DNA from: Clostridiales bacterium
Lineage (GTDB): Bacteria; Bacillota; Clostridia; Lachnospirales; Lachnospiraceae
Length of the DNA stretch: 64,000 nucleotides
Direction: 5' to 3'
Assembly (NCBI GenBank): GCA_015655075.1
Contig: JAATFT010000090.1
Location: 22,346 to 86,345, forward strand
Position numbers and translations under genes: made by a program. Under the pieces are notes generated by a model, which worked only from the letters and a program-made list of their open reading frames with translations, did not search any database and was not told where the DNA came from. Shown here one piece after another: positions 17,578-26,066 of this stretch (position 1 is the stretch's first letter; the number at the start of each line of letters is the position of its first letter).

Positions 17578-17949
17578 TTATTGCTTCAATAAACTGCCCA
17601 CTGTCTTGGGGACTGCAGTATCTGCTGCTTGTCCGGAATCGGAAGCTGTTATGCCCAATTCTTCCAGCATTTCTTTTACCTCTGCCTCTCCGGATACAAA
17701 CAATTCCGCTTCCTTAGGATCCAGGATTCGAAGCAGTGTCATCAATTCTCCCACGTGCGCTTTTTCCTCATCCCTGATATCGGCGATTACTTTTTTGGCA
17801 ATTTCGTCATCCGTTGCCTGGACATGTGAATCGTAGAGGTAGATTGCTTCCAATTCCCCTGCGATGTCCAAACGGACAGCCTGAATGAGTTCTTCCTTTG
17901 TCATTTTCCTTTTAACATTACCCTGAAATGGGTTTGCAAAAGCTGGCAT
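17578..17949 (-). CDS. encapsulated ferritin-like protein with targeting peptide
   Basis: 123 aa. Residues ~15-95 form two helices with the di-iron motif: Glu residues in IAGELEAIYLYDSH and the ExxH of DEEKAHVGEL. This matches the half-ferritins (EncFtn) found with encapsulins, which oxidise Fe(II) for mineral storage inside the shell. After a flexible Ala/Ser/Asp linker the last residues TVGSLLKQ are an encapsulin-targeting peptide (consensus like LTVGSLR). First gene of the encapsulin - superoxide reductase operon, with ribosome site AAGGAGG. Confidence 0.93.
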   Translation of the reverse strand: MPAFANPFQGNVKRKMTKEELIQAVRLDIAGELEAIYLYDSHVQATDDEIAKKVIADIRDEEKAHVGELMTLLRILDPKEAELFVSGEAEVKEMLEELGITASDSGQAADTAVPKTVGSLLKQ

Positions 17950-17988
17950 ATTTTTATCCTCCTTAAATTAAGAATCATTACTATTTTT

Positions 17989-18017
17989 AGTATATACGTA
18001 ATAATTTTAAAATGCAA
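17989..18017 (-). promoter_or_regulatory. promoter of the encapsulin operon
   Basis: On the minus strand TTGCAT (18012-18017), a 17-bp spacer and TATACT (17989-17994) lie 40 bp before the ferritin-like gene. The DNA from 18018 to 18180 is very AT-rich with ATTAAT/TTAAT runs and no gene. Confidence 0.55.
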
Positions 18018-18225
18018 TACAAATTTAAAAAATATTGAAAAATAATAGCTAATCTAATTACAATTGATATACAATTCACCCATTTTATTGATTAAATTAA
18101 TTAATATTGATTAATTTAATCAATTTTTCCATGGTCCTTTTCATAATAATTCAGACTTGCAATATTTTATATAATTGATTATACTAAAGAGACGGTACAT
18201 TATTTACTACTAATATTTATATAAA

Positions 18226-18315
18226 GAGACAGTTCGTGACCATCCTGTCGGTAAACAAAACTAGGGATCAGTAGTTGAGGCTACTTTGTTTATGGGCTTA
18301 GGCCCTATTTTTTTT
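18226..18315 (+). promoter_or_regulatory. preQ1-I riboswitch with terminator/antiterminator platform
   Basis: Aptamer: stem GACAG (18228-18232) with CTGTC (18245-18249), loop TTCGTGACCATC, and an A-rich tail AAACAAAACTAGG (18253 onward) that would thread into the loop to form the pseudoknot. The tail bases AAACAAA (18253-18259) can instead pair with TTTGTTT (18285-18291), with AGTAG/CTACT extending the antiterminator. The competing terminator is GGGC-TTAG-GCCC (18294-18305) followed by eight T. Ligand binding to the tail should favour termination. It precedes queC, the expected context. Confidence 0.8.
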
Positions 18316-18369
18316 CTTTTTTAAGTCTGAAATACTGGGTTGTGAACTATGCCTTAAGAAAGGAATTTT

Positions 18370-19053
18370 ATGAAAGCATTAGTTCTATTTAGCGGTGGTG
18401 TTGACAGCACTACCTGTCTGGCAATGGCAATCAGGTCTTATGGTAAAGAAAATGTCATTAGCCTGTCTGTTTCATACGGTCAAAAACATGAGAAAGAATT
18501 AGAAGCGGCAAAAAATATCGTCGCTTATTATGGTATCGGAGGTTTAACTCTGGATTTAACCAGTGTATTTGCCCTTAGCAATTGTTCGTTATTATCCCAT
18601 TCCAATCAGGACATACCCAAAAAGTCCTATTCAGAACAGCTTAAGGAAACCGGGGGTAATCCGGTTTCTACTTACGTCCCTTATCGGAACGGAATTTTTC
18701 TGTCGGCCGCGGCGGGTGTTGCCCTTTCAAATGACTGTAGTTATATTTATTACGGCGCCCATATGGATGATGCCGCAGGGAATGCCTATCCGGACTGCAG
18801 CAAGGCATTCTTTGACGGGATGTCCAAAGCTGTTTATGAGGGAAGCGGCCGGAAGCTTAAATTAACCGCACCTTTTATATCCTTAAATAAAGCGCAGATA
18901 ATTGCCAGAGGCCTTGAATTATCGGTGCCTTATGAGCTTACCTGGAGCTGCTATGAAGGTAAGGACACTCCCTGCGGTAAATGCGGCACCTGTTTGGACA
19001 GGAAAAGGGCATTTGAAAGCAACCATGTGTCCGATCCGGCATTAAAAGAATAA
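18370..19053 (+). CDS. queC: 7-cyano-7-deazaguanine synthase QueC
   Basis: 227 aa, normal length. N-terminal PP-loop ALVLFSGGVDSTTCL for ATP activation; C-terminal zinc cysteines in SCYEGKDTPCGKCGTCLDR. It makes preQ0 from 7-carboxy-7-deazaguanine in queuosine synthesis. First gene of the riboswitch-controlled operon with queF. QueD and QueE are not in the window. A distant QueC-like protein in the Qat system at 51126 shares the fold only and should not be confused with it. Confidence 0.95.
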   Translation: MKALVLFSGGVDSTTCLAMAIRSYGKENVISLSVSYGQKHEKELEAAKNIVAYYGIGGLTLDLTSVFALSNCSLLSHSNQDIPKKSYSEQLKETGGNPVSTYVPYRNGIFLSAAAGVALSNDCSYIYYGAHMDDAAGNAYPDCSKAFFDGMSKAVYEGSGRKLKLTAPFISLNKAQIIARGLELSVPYELTWSCYEGKDTPCGKCGTCLDRKRAFESNHVSDPALKE

Positions 19054-19065
19054 GGAAGAAATATT

Positions 19066-19376
19066 ATGTAGTTCACCCAATCCATTTCGTTTGGACCGTA
19101 CCAGGTAAGAATTGCAACTTCACTCTATGTCCTTGCCTATCTTTACCCCTTTTTGGTTCTGTCTCTATGCTTAGCTTAGTGCCCGGAACAATTGTGCCAA
19201 TCTGGCTGTCTATTATAAATTCACTGCCCTATTATTTATTGGTGATAAGTCTGTGCATTGGCCAAATTGTCCCCGCCATAGTCGGCGTAATACTTATAAA
19301 AGCCTTGAGCAAAGTATTGGCTAAAGCGCCGGCATCTTTAAGAAGAAAGGAAAATTATAATGAGCGGAAGAAGTAA
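19066..19376 (+). pseudogene. queuosine-precursor transporter (QueT-like), broken
   Basis: Two frames hold one membrane protein. From about 19072 the text SISFGPYQVRIATSLYVLAY and YPFLVLSL matches the substrate-binding stretch of QueT-type transporters (usually FGPxQxRxSEALTVLP). After a stop at 19177 the next frame gives VPGTIVPIWLSII, LPYYLLVISLCIGQIVPAIV and a short basic tail. The N terminus is missing and a TAG follows the only nearby ATG at once. The position between queC and queF under a preQ1 riboswitch supports the assignment. The short frame from 19167 is open but unlikely to work alone. Confidence 0.6.
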
Positions 19377-19857
19377 GGAAGAACTTCACGGTATTACCTA
19401 TTTGGGAGACCAAAATACCAGATACCCCGATAATTATGCACCGGAAATGCTGGAGTGCTTTATGAATAAGCATCCGGAAAATGATTATTTTGTAAAATTT
19501 AATTGTCCGGAGTTTACGAGTCTGTGTCCTATGACAGGGCAGCCCGATTTTGCAACGATTTATATATCCTATGTTCCGGACCTGAAAATGGTGGAAAGTA
19601 AATCTCTGAAACTTTATTTATTCAGTTTCAGGAATCACGGGGATTTCCATGAGGATTGCGTTAACATTATAATGAAGGATTTAATCAGGCGGATGGAGCC
19701 TAAATATATTGAAGTCTGGGGAAAATTCACCCCAAGAGGAGGTATTTCCATCGACCCGTACTGCAATTACGGAAAACCTAACACAAAATGGGAACAGGTT
19801 GCATTCAACCGGCTGGTAAATCATGATTTGTATCCGGAAAAAGTGGATAATCGATAG
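19360..19857 (+). CDS. queF: NADPH-dependent preQ0 reductase QueF (type I)
   Basis: 165 aa, the short unimodular form. Catalytic C56 lies in [14 protein letters not shown] and the family motif [16 protein letters not shown] follows. It reduces the nitrile of preQ0 to preQ1, the ligand of the riboswitch before queC, so the operon is feedback-controlled by its own product. The start overlaps the end of the broken transporter gene; RBS AGAAAGGAAA. Confidence 0.95.
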   Translation: MSGRSKEELHGITYLGDQNTRYPDNYAPEMLECFMNKHPENDYFVKFNCPEFTSLCPMTGQPDFATIYISYVPDLKMVESKSLKLYLFSFRNHGDFHEDCVNIIMKDLIRRMEPKYIEVWGKFTPRGGISIDPYCNYGKPNTKWEQVAFNRLVNHDLYPEKVDNR

Positions 19858-20150
19858 TTTATTTAAGGCGGAACCCATAGTTAGCCCCTGGTTTGGGACT
19901 TAAAAATAAGGGGATGAAAGTTAATAAAATTTTATTCTATCTCTTCGGTTGTAAAAATTTAAATCGTATACAATAAAAAATATAGTATGTATAAATTTAG
20001 TTATTACTTGTATATTATTTGCGGCTATGTTATTATCAAAGAAAATCATATAAATTATATTATTGTAAAGCATCAATTATATTTTCGTATAACAGCAATA
20101 AATTTTTCATAAGAATCGGTGCCGGATAAATTTAAAAGGAGGTAATTATT

Positions 20151-20768
20151 ATGTCAATAATTATTATGTCAAAATCATTTTGGGATACGGTAAAAACCAG
20201 AAGAAGTATGTATGGTTTTAGTAATGAAAAGATTGTAAGTGAGGAACGCATTGCTGAGATTGTGAAGGATGCGATAAAGTATACGCCTTCCGCATTTAAT
20301 TCCCAGAGTACGAGGATTGTGGTTCTATTTGATGAAAATAACCGGAAATTATGGAATTTTACTCTTGAAGAGCTGAAAAAACTTACAGAGAAAGAACAAT
20401 TTGCAGAGACGGAGGAAAAAGTAAATAAAGGATTTGCCTCCGGTTACGGTACGGTACTGTTCTTTGAGGATGAGGCAGTGGTAAAAAACCTGATGGATAA
20501 TTTTCCGTTATATAAAGATAAGTTTCCTGTTTGGTCACAGCAAACCAGTGCAATGCATCAGTATGTAATCTGGGTGGCTTTGGAGGCAGAGGGGCTTGGC
20601 GCATCCTTACAGCATTATAATCCTCTTATTGACAGCGCGGTTCAGAAGGAATGGAATATACCGGACAGCTGGAAGCTGGTGGCCCAGATGCCTTTTGGGA
20701 AGCCCTTAGGAGAACCTGGAGAGAAGGATTTTTCCGATATTGATGCCAGAGTTAAGATTTTTAAATAA
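20151..20768 (+). CDS. nitroreductase family protein (Frm2/CinD-like)
   Basis: 205 aa (200 aa from the alternative ATG at 20166). RBS AGGAGGT fits 20151; TAATTATTATGTCAA is directly duplicated around the start, creating the two in-frame ATGs. Motifs: TRRSMYGFS for FMN phosphate binding, TPSAFNSQSTRIVVLF, and a conserved GLGASLQHYNP. These resemble the fungal Frm2/Hbn1 and Lactococcus CinD nitroreductases, flavoproteins that reduce nitro compounds or quinones in stress. Monocistronic, followed by a strong terminator. The upstream gap 19858-20150 is AT-rich with nothing else notable. Confidence 0.88.
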   Translation: MSIIIMSKSFWDTVKTRRSMYGFSNEKIVSEERIAEIVKDAIKYTPSAFNSQSTRIVVLFDENNRKLWNFTLEELKKLTEKEQFAETEEKVNKGFASGYGTVLFFEDEAVVKNLMDNFPLYKDKFPVWSQQTSAMHQYVIWVALEAEGLGASLQHYNPLIDSAVQKEWNIPDSWKLVAQMPFGKPLGEPGEKDFSDIDARVKIFK

Positions 20769-20791
20769 AATATTTTAAAGTAAGTATAAAT

Positions 20792-20840
20792 AAAAGGCAC
20801 TCCTTTATATTTGGTAACAAATAAAGAGAGTGCCTTTTTT
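20792..20840 (+). terminator. rho-independent terminator
   Basis: AAAAGGCACTC (20792-20802) pairs with GAGTGCCTTTT (20828-20838) across a 25-base loop, then TTTTTT. It ends the nitroreductase transcript. Confidence 0.75.
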
Positions 20841-21119
20841 GTCTGCATTCGCACATACTCTGTTTAAAATATTTTATCCGGAGGTTTGATTCATTTAAAT
20901 TGTACCATAATAATAATGAAGCGGCCGCAGATAATTTATTTTAGAAACGGCAGGGATTTTTTAAGCGGTACAAAGGCGGTGTTAAGATGTTATAAAGATT
21001 TTCTTATATAGATTGTATTTAAATTGCTGAAGGTTTACAATATTGCTCGTCTATGTACAGAGTATACTATAGAGTATATCATACTCTTTTACATTATGGA
21101 GAAAGAAGGGTAGGCAAAG

Positions 21120-23924
21120 TTGGATAATAAAGATACTACAGAAGCAATAAAAAAGGATATTTATAAATTGGCTGTTGACAAAGTCTATGAAGCTTTGGAC
21201 ACCAGTCCGGAAGGGATGACCCAGGCGCTGGCAGAAAAAAGGCAAAAAGAGCAGGGGAAAAATCTCATTGCCGAAAAGAAGAAAGAATCCGTTATACTTG
21301 TTTTCCTGAGCAATTTTATACATCTGATGGCAATTTTGCTGTGGATTGGCGGCGCAATGGCTTTTCTGGCGGGGATGCCTCAATTAGGCGTCGCAGTCTG
21401 GCTGGTAAATATAATTAACGGCGTATTCAGCTTTTGGCAGGAATACCGTGCCGGCAGGGCGACGGATGCATTGCGGAATATGCTTCCTTCTTATGCCCGT
21501 GTCATAAGGGAGGATAAAGAAATAAAAATACTTGCCGAAGATTTGGTAATTGGTGATATAATATTATTGGAAGAGGGGGATAAGATTTCTGCAGATGCGC
21601 GTCTGATTGAGAACAGTGATCTGCAGGTAGATCAATCCACCCTTACCGGCGAATCCAATCCGGTACGCAAGACGAAAGACGCCATCTTCAGAGAAGATCT
21701 GACGCGGGCGGAAATCCCAAATTTAATTTTTGCAGGTACCAGCGTATCCGAAGGCAATGGAAAAGCTGTTGTTCTGGAAATTGGTATGAAAACGGAATTT
21801 GGTAAAATTGCAGGCCTGACTCAAAATATGAAAGAGGCGGAAAGTCCTCTGCAAAGAGAATTAGATCGTCTGACAAAACAAATTTCAGTTATAGCAATTG
21901 CTTTTGGTGTATTTTTCTTTGTCGCCGCGCTATTATTAGTAAAGGAGCCGGTTGCCTCTTCCTTTATATTTGCCTTGGGCATGGTGGTGGCGTTTATACC
22001 GGAAGGCCTGCTTCCCACGGTTACCCTGTCTCTGGCAATGGCCGTACAGCGGATGTCAAAGCGGAATGCCTTGGTTAAAAAATTATCTTCCGTGGAAGCA
22101 TTAGGCAGTACGACGGTCATCTGCACCGATAAAACGGGTACGCTGACCCAGAATGAAATGACGGTAAACCATTTATGGCTGGCGAAGAAAGAATATGAAG
22201 TGACTGGTGTGGGATATGGCCCCAACGGGGATATCTTAGCGGGGGGCAAAAAGGTGACGGCAAAGGATGACGAGGACATGAAACTTCTGCTGACGGGAGC
22301 GGCCCTGTGCAGCAATGCCCGCCTGCTTCCTCCAAATGAAGAATCCACACGTTATACCGTTTTAGGGGACCCCACCGAAGCGTGTCTTGGTGTTGCAGCA
22401 CAAAAAGCAGGAATTGACATCCATAGACAACAGGAGTTAACCCCAAGACTTAGGGAACTGCCCTTTGAGTCCCGCCGTAAAAGAATGACCACGGTTCATC
22501 AGCTGGAAAGACCTGTGGAAGGAACTAATTTAATTGCTTATGTAAAAGGAGCGCCCAAAGAAATTATTAAGCTGAGTGAATTTATCCGTATCGGCGGTAC
22601 GGCACGTCCCGTGACGGAGGAAATGCGTAAGGAAATTATGGACGCAAATGACGGCTATGCCAGAAACGGACTGCGCGTTCTGGCAGTTGCTTACCGCCTG
22701 CTTCATAAAGAAGAGAACATTCCGAGAGCAATGAGCGCTTATACACCGGAAATCATAGAACAGAAATTAGTTTTTGTGGGTTTGGTTGTCATGGCAGATC
22801 CTCCAAGGCCGGAAGTCGCGGATGCGGTGGAAGAGTGCCGCCGTGCCGGCATCCGGATCATTATGATAACAGGCGATTACGGTTTAACCGCGGAAAGCAT
22901 TGCAAAACGTATTGGAATTGTGGAAGGGCCTAAACCGCGGGTTGTTTCGGGACTTGAACTGGAAGAACTTTCAGACGAACAGTTAAAGGCGTACTTAAAA
23001 GATGAAATTATATTTGCCCGTGTTGCTCCGGAACAAAAATTGCGGGTCGTAACCAATTTGCAGGAGATGGGAGAAATTGTCGCGGTGACCGGTGACGGGG
23101 TAAATGATTCTCCGGCTCTGAAAAAAGCGGATATTGGTGTCGCCATGGGTATTGCCGGCACGGATGTGGCTAAAGAAGCGGCGGATATGATTTTAACGGA
23201 TGATAATTTTGCTTCCATTGTCCATGCTATTGAAGAAGGACGTGCGGTTTACAGCAATATCCGTAAGTTCCTGCTGTATATTTTGAATTCCAATATGCCG
23301 GAGGCCGTGCCGTCCGCCCTGTTTTTGTTTTCGAGAGGAGCAGTTCCGCTGCCCCTTACCATAATGCAGATTCTTACCATTGACTTAGGCACTGATATGA
23401 TGCCTGCCCTTGGACTGGGAACAGAAAAACCGGAGGAAGGTGTTATGAATCAGCCCCCGCGTAACCCGAAAGAAACTCTGCTGAACCGGAAACTGCTTAT
23501 AAAAGCTTTCCTGTGGTACGGTATGTTAGGCTCCTTTGCCTCCATTTTTTCTTACTTCTTTGTTAATATTCAAAATGGCTGGCCCGGAGTGCCGTTAGCA
23601 GGAGGAGAGGACCCTGTTTATATTAAAGCAACCGCAATGGCGCTGGCGGCTATTGTATTCAGCCAGATCGGAGCAGTATTTAACTGCCGGACAGAAAAAC
23701 AATCTGTCTTTCGGGTGGGATTGCTTGGAAATAAACAGATTAATTTAGGAATTGTATTAGAAATTCTTCTAATTATTGCGCTGGTCTATTTGCCTCCATT
23801 ACAGTCTGTTTTCCATACCACCGCTTTGGATATATGGGATTGGCTGTTATTATGTATCTGGCCGCCGTTGATTTTATTTATAGAAGAAGCAAGAAAAGCA
23901 TGGATTCGCAGAAAGAACAGATAG
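21120..23924 (+). CDS. P-type (P2) cation-transporting ATPase
   Basis: 934 aa, complete. TGES-type actuator motif (LTGESNPV), phosphorylation site CTDKTGTLTQNE with D337, nucleotide-binding KGAPKE, hinge TGDGVNDSPALKKADIG, and about ten membrane helices. Helix M4 reads PEGLLPTVTLSLAMAVQRM, closer to the Na/K-type PEGLL than to Ca-type PEGLP, so sodium, potassium or calcium transport all remain possible. Start is TTG at 21120 with a modest GAAGGG site. The two TrkA/RCK genes after it suggest a link with monovalent-cation balance. Confidence 0.9.
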   Translation: MDNKDTTEAIKKDIYKLAVDKVYEALDTSPEGMTQALAEKRQKEQGKNLIAEKKKESVILVFLSNFIHLMAILLWIGGAMAFLAGMPQLGVAVWLVNIINGVFSFWQEYRAGRATDALRNMLPSYARVIREDKEIKILAEDLVIGDIILLEEGDKISADARLIENSDLQVDQSTLTGESNPVRKTKDAIFREDLTRAEIPNLIFAGTSVSEGNGKAVVLEIGMKTEFGKIAGLTQNMKEAESPLQRELDRLTKQISVIAIAFGVFFFVAALLLVKEPVASSFIFALGMVVAFIPEGLLPTVTLSLAMAVQRMSKRNALVKKLSSVEALGSTTVICTDKTGTLTQNEMTVNHLWLAKKEYEVTGVGYGPNGDILAGGKKVTAKDDEDMKLLLTGAALCSNARLLPPNEESTRYTVLGDPTEACLGVAAQKAGIDIHRQQELTPRLRELPFESRRKRMTTVHQLERPVEGTNLIAYVKGAPKEIIKLSEFIRIGGTARPVTEEMRKEIMDANDGYARNGLRVLAVAYRLLHKEENIPRAMSAYTPEIIEQKLVFVGLVVMADPPRPEVADAVEECRRAGIRIIMITGDYGLTAESIAKRIGIVEGPKPRVVSGLELEELSDEQLKAYLKDEIIFARVAPEQKLRVVTNLQEMGEIVAVTGDGVNDSPALKKADIGVAMGIAGTDVAKEAADMILTDDNFASIVHAIEEGRAVYSNIRKFLLYILNSNMPEAVPSALFLFSRGAVPLPLTIMQILTIDLGTDMMPALGLGTEKPEEGVMNQPPRNPKETLLNRKLLIKAFLWYGMLGSFASIFSYFFVNIQNGWPGVPLAGGEDPVYIKATAMALAAIVFSQIGAVFNCRTEKQSVFRVGLLGNKQINLGIVLEILLIIALVYLPPLQSVFHTTALDIWDWLLLCIWPPLILFIEEARKAWIRRKNR

Positions 23925-23977
23925 AATCGGCATAAAAAGCAGAGCGCCGGTTAATGTGGAGAAACTTATTTTTTAAC

Positions 23978-24077
23978 CTTACAAGTAAGCCCGCTTCTTA
24001 ACGAAGCGTAAGCGGTGGGTTTGGGAACTTTATGTTATGAGCAAGTAGCACAGCGGACTAAAGAATATCCGCTTTGA
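23978..24077 (+). repeat. composite repeat, copy A (before trkA-like gene)
   Basis: Two modules. Module 1, CTTACAAGTAA then CCCGCTTC-ttaac-GAAGCG and AAGCGGTGGGTTTGGGA. Module 2, GAGCAAGTAGCACAGCGGA then AATATCCGCTTTGA. Both modules recur in the same order at 41589-41776, and module 2 alone at 25736. Non-coding and hairpin-forming. Confidence 0.65.
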
Positions 24078-24132
24078 TCTGCGCAATAGTTTGTATTACG
24101 GACTATCAAGTTTGCGCGGAATGGAGGTTAAT

Positions 24133-24783
24133 ATGAAAGTAATTGTTGTAGGTTTAGGAAGAATGGGAACGGGTTTATCGCTCAGTCTTATAAAAAAAGG
24201 CCATAAGGTTACTGCGATTGATTCAAATCAGGAGGCCTTTAAGCTTTTGGGAAAAGATTTTGCGGGTACAAAAATCATGGGTTTTGGTTTTGATCGGGAT
24301 GTCTTGCTGAAAGCACGGATTGATAAAGTGGACGCTGTGGTAGCCTGTACCGAAAGTGATGAAATCAATGCTGTTATTGCGAGAGTGGCAAGGAATGTTT
24401 ACCGTGTACCCCATGTGGTTGCCAGACTGTATGATTCCAGAAAGGCAGAGATTTACAGGAGGCTGGGAATTCAGACAATATCCACAACAGCCTGGGGAAT
24501 TGAAAGGGCGACGGAGCTTTTAACCTATAATCGGTTAGACAATGTATATGAACTTGGGAACGGCAATGTTAATATAATCCGTATTGAGGTTCCTTCCCTG
24601 CTGGTCGGGCGTAAAGTAAAAGATTTGACGGTTCTTGGAGAAATTTTAGTGGTTTCTATCAGCCGGAATGATAAAACTTTTATACCAACCCTGGGTACTG
24701 TTCTGGAAGCAGAAGATGTTCTTTATATTATTGTTCTTTCTTCTGCCACCGGTAAATTAAAGTCAATGTTAGATCTGGTATAA
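24133..24783 (+). CDS. TrkA/KtrA-type RCK protein 1
   Basis: 216 aa from ATG 24133 with GGAGG six bases upstream; the in-frame ATG at 24091 lies near the repeat and lacks a site. Rossmann nucleotide motif VVGLGRMGTGLSLSL, acidic D in TAIDSNQE, then a TrkA-C domain beginning NIIRIEVPSLLVGRKV. Such cytosolic proteins bind NAD(H) or ATP and gate Trk/Ktr potassium channels. No membrane partner of that type is adjacent; the neighbour is a P-type ATPase. Confidence 0.88.
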   Translation: MKVIVVGLGRMGTGLSLSLIKKGHKVTAIDSNQEAFKLLGKDFAGTKIMGFGFDRDVLLKARIDKVDAVVACTESDEINAVIARVARNVYRVPHVVARLYDSRKAEIYRRLGIQTISTTAWGIERATELLTYNRLDNVYELGNGNVNIIRIEVPSLLVGRKVKDLTVLGEILVVSISRNDKTFIPTLGTVLEAEDVLYIIVLSSATGKLKSMLDLV

Positions 24784-24799
24784 AAAAGGAGGGATTGAG

Positions 24800-25459
24800 A
24801 TGAAGGTAATTATTGTGGGCGGCGGACAGGTAGGATCCTATCTGGCTTCCTTATTAATATCCAATGGACATGAAGTCAAGTTAATCGAACATCGGGAAAA
24901 AAATTATAATAAATTGTTGGAAGAATTGCCGGCAGAAATCCTTATCCACGGGAATGGTTCGGACCCTGTGGTATTGGAGCAGGCCGGAATAACCTCTGCA
25001 GATGTAGTAGCTGCAGTCTCAGCTGCGGATGAGATAAATTTAGTGGTTTCAACACTTGCTAAAATGGAGTTTGGTATCCGGCGGGTTGTCGCGCGGGTAA
25101 ATAATCCGAAAAATGCATGGCTTTTTAATGGCGGAATGGGTGTGGATATCGGGATAAACCAGGCGGATTTAATGGCCCACTTCGTAGTGGAAGAGATGGA
25201 TTTGGAGGATATGTTTACCCTTATGAAACTAAACCGCGGTGATTATTCCATTGTTCAGATGAAAGTGGGACATATGGCAAAAGCGGCCAATCAATTGTTA
25301 AAAGATTTATCAATTCCGAAAAAAACCGTACTGATTGCGATTACCAGGAATGAGAAGCTGATTATTCCCAAGGGGGATTCCCAGATACTTGTGGGTGATG
25401 ATGTTCTTGCATTAACCGATGAAGCCAGCCGCACCGAATTAAAAGAAATATTTGGATAA
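24800..25459 (+). CDS. TrkA/KtrA-type RCK protein 2
   Basis: 219 aa, paralogous to the preceding gene and 16 bp downstream with AAAGGAGG. Nucleotide motif IVGGGQVGSYLASLL and the acidic VKLIEHRE; TrkA-C half starts near residue 145 (VQMKVGHMAKAANQLL). Two different RCK proteins side by side suggest a heteromeric regulator, as in TrkA halves. Function as for its neighbour. Confidence 0.88.
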   Translation: MKVIIVGGGQVGSYLASLLISNGHEVKLIEHREKNYNKLLEELPAEILIHGNGSDPVVLEQAGITSADVVAAVSAADEINLVVSTLAKMEFGIRRVVARVNNPKNAWLFNGGMGVDIGINQADLMAHFVVEEMDLEDMFTLMKLNRGDYSIVQMKVGHMAKAANQLLKDLSIPKKTVLIAITRNEKLIIPKGDSQILVGDDVLALTDEASRTELKEIFG

Positions 25460-25496
25460 CCCTTAATTAATTTTATATTATAATTGCAATATTAAA

Positions 25497-25528
25497 AATG
25501 GATCCGTTTCTGAAAATGGGTCCTTTTT
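25497..25528 (+). terminator. rho-independent terminator after the RCK genes
   Basis: GGATCC (25500-25505) pairs with GGGTCC (25518-25523), flanked by an A-run and TTTTT (25524-25528). Confidence 0.65.
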
Positions 25529-25533
25529 GTTAT

Positions 25534-25710
25534 GGTTCACAGATCTGCTGATTTTTGCAGAGCTGTGAACCGTAACTCCTTTTTTATGGAATAGGAAATT
25601 GCGTCCTATTCGAAAAAAAATCCTCCGGAGGATGCGCATGACGCGGCGGAGGTAGTTTGTCACTGATGTGACGGCGCATCAGCGCCAGAGTCTGGCGAGC
25701 CAGACTCTTT
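25534..25710. repeat. cluster of hairpin-forming repeats
   Basis: Successive palindromes: GGTTCACAG..CTGTGAACC (25534-25571), TCCTCCGGAGGA (25621-25632), GATGCGC..GCGCATC (25631-25680) enclosing GTCAC-TGAT-GTGAC, and AGAGTCTGGC-GA-GCCAGACTCT with TTTT (25686-25710). The last matches the terminator stem at 9845-9870. No coding sequence. Confidence 0.55.
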
Positions 25711-25735
25711 TCTTGTTTAATAGGAGCAGGTAGCA

Positions 25736-25760
25736 CAGCGGACTGTAAATATCCGTTTTG
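25736..25760. repeat. short repeat AGCGGA..ATATCCG, copy with flank
   Basis: Preceded by GAGCAGGTAGCAC, the same flank as at 24039 and 41739; the core reads AGCGGACTGTAAATATCCGT. Module 2 of the composite repeat, without module 1. Confidence 0.5.
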
Positions 25761-25862
25761 GCTAAGTAAAAAAATAAAATAATATAGTCTATTTGCAAAT
25801 AGTTTATCAAAAGCAATACAACAAAACTAATTTATACATATATAAACTAATTTAAAAATGAG

Positions 25863-25891
25863 TTGACAAAGAAAATGATATTCTGTATAAT
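25863..25891 (+). promoter_or_regulatory. consensus sigma-A promoter of the CUT1 sugar operon
   Basis: A perfect TTGACA (25863-25868), 17-bp spacer and perfect TATAAT (25886-25891). The 5' leader to the ATG at 26067 is about 170 nt, very AT-rich, with no operator or riboswitch that I can see. Such a perfect promoter implies high basal strength, so repression is likely. Confidence 0.8.
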
Positions 25892-26066
25892 ATTGCATAT
25901 AAAAGATGAGCATATTGATTAAAAATATTAAATTTATACAACGATATATAAGCTTGGTAAAAATTATTATGTAATAATTTAATTATTTTTAAACAATACA
26001 TATCTTTTATAAATAAGTTTAGATAAAACTAAATGAATATAATTGTCTAAAGGGAGGAAAAAAAGT

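Noticed and set aside
21051..21383. Reverse-strand frame overlapping the start of the P-type ATPase.
   Set aside because: The forward frame has strong family homology from its first residues; the reverse one has none.
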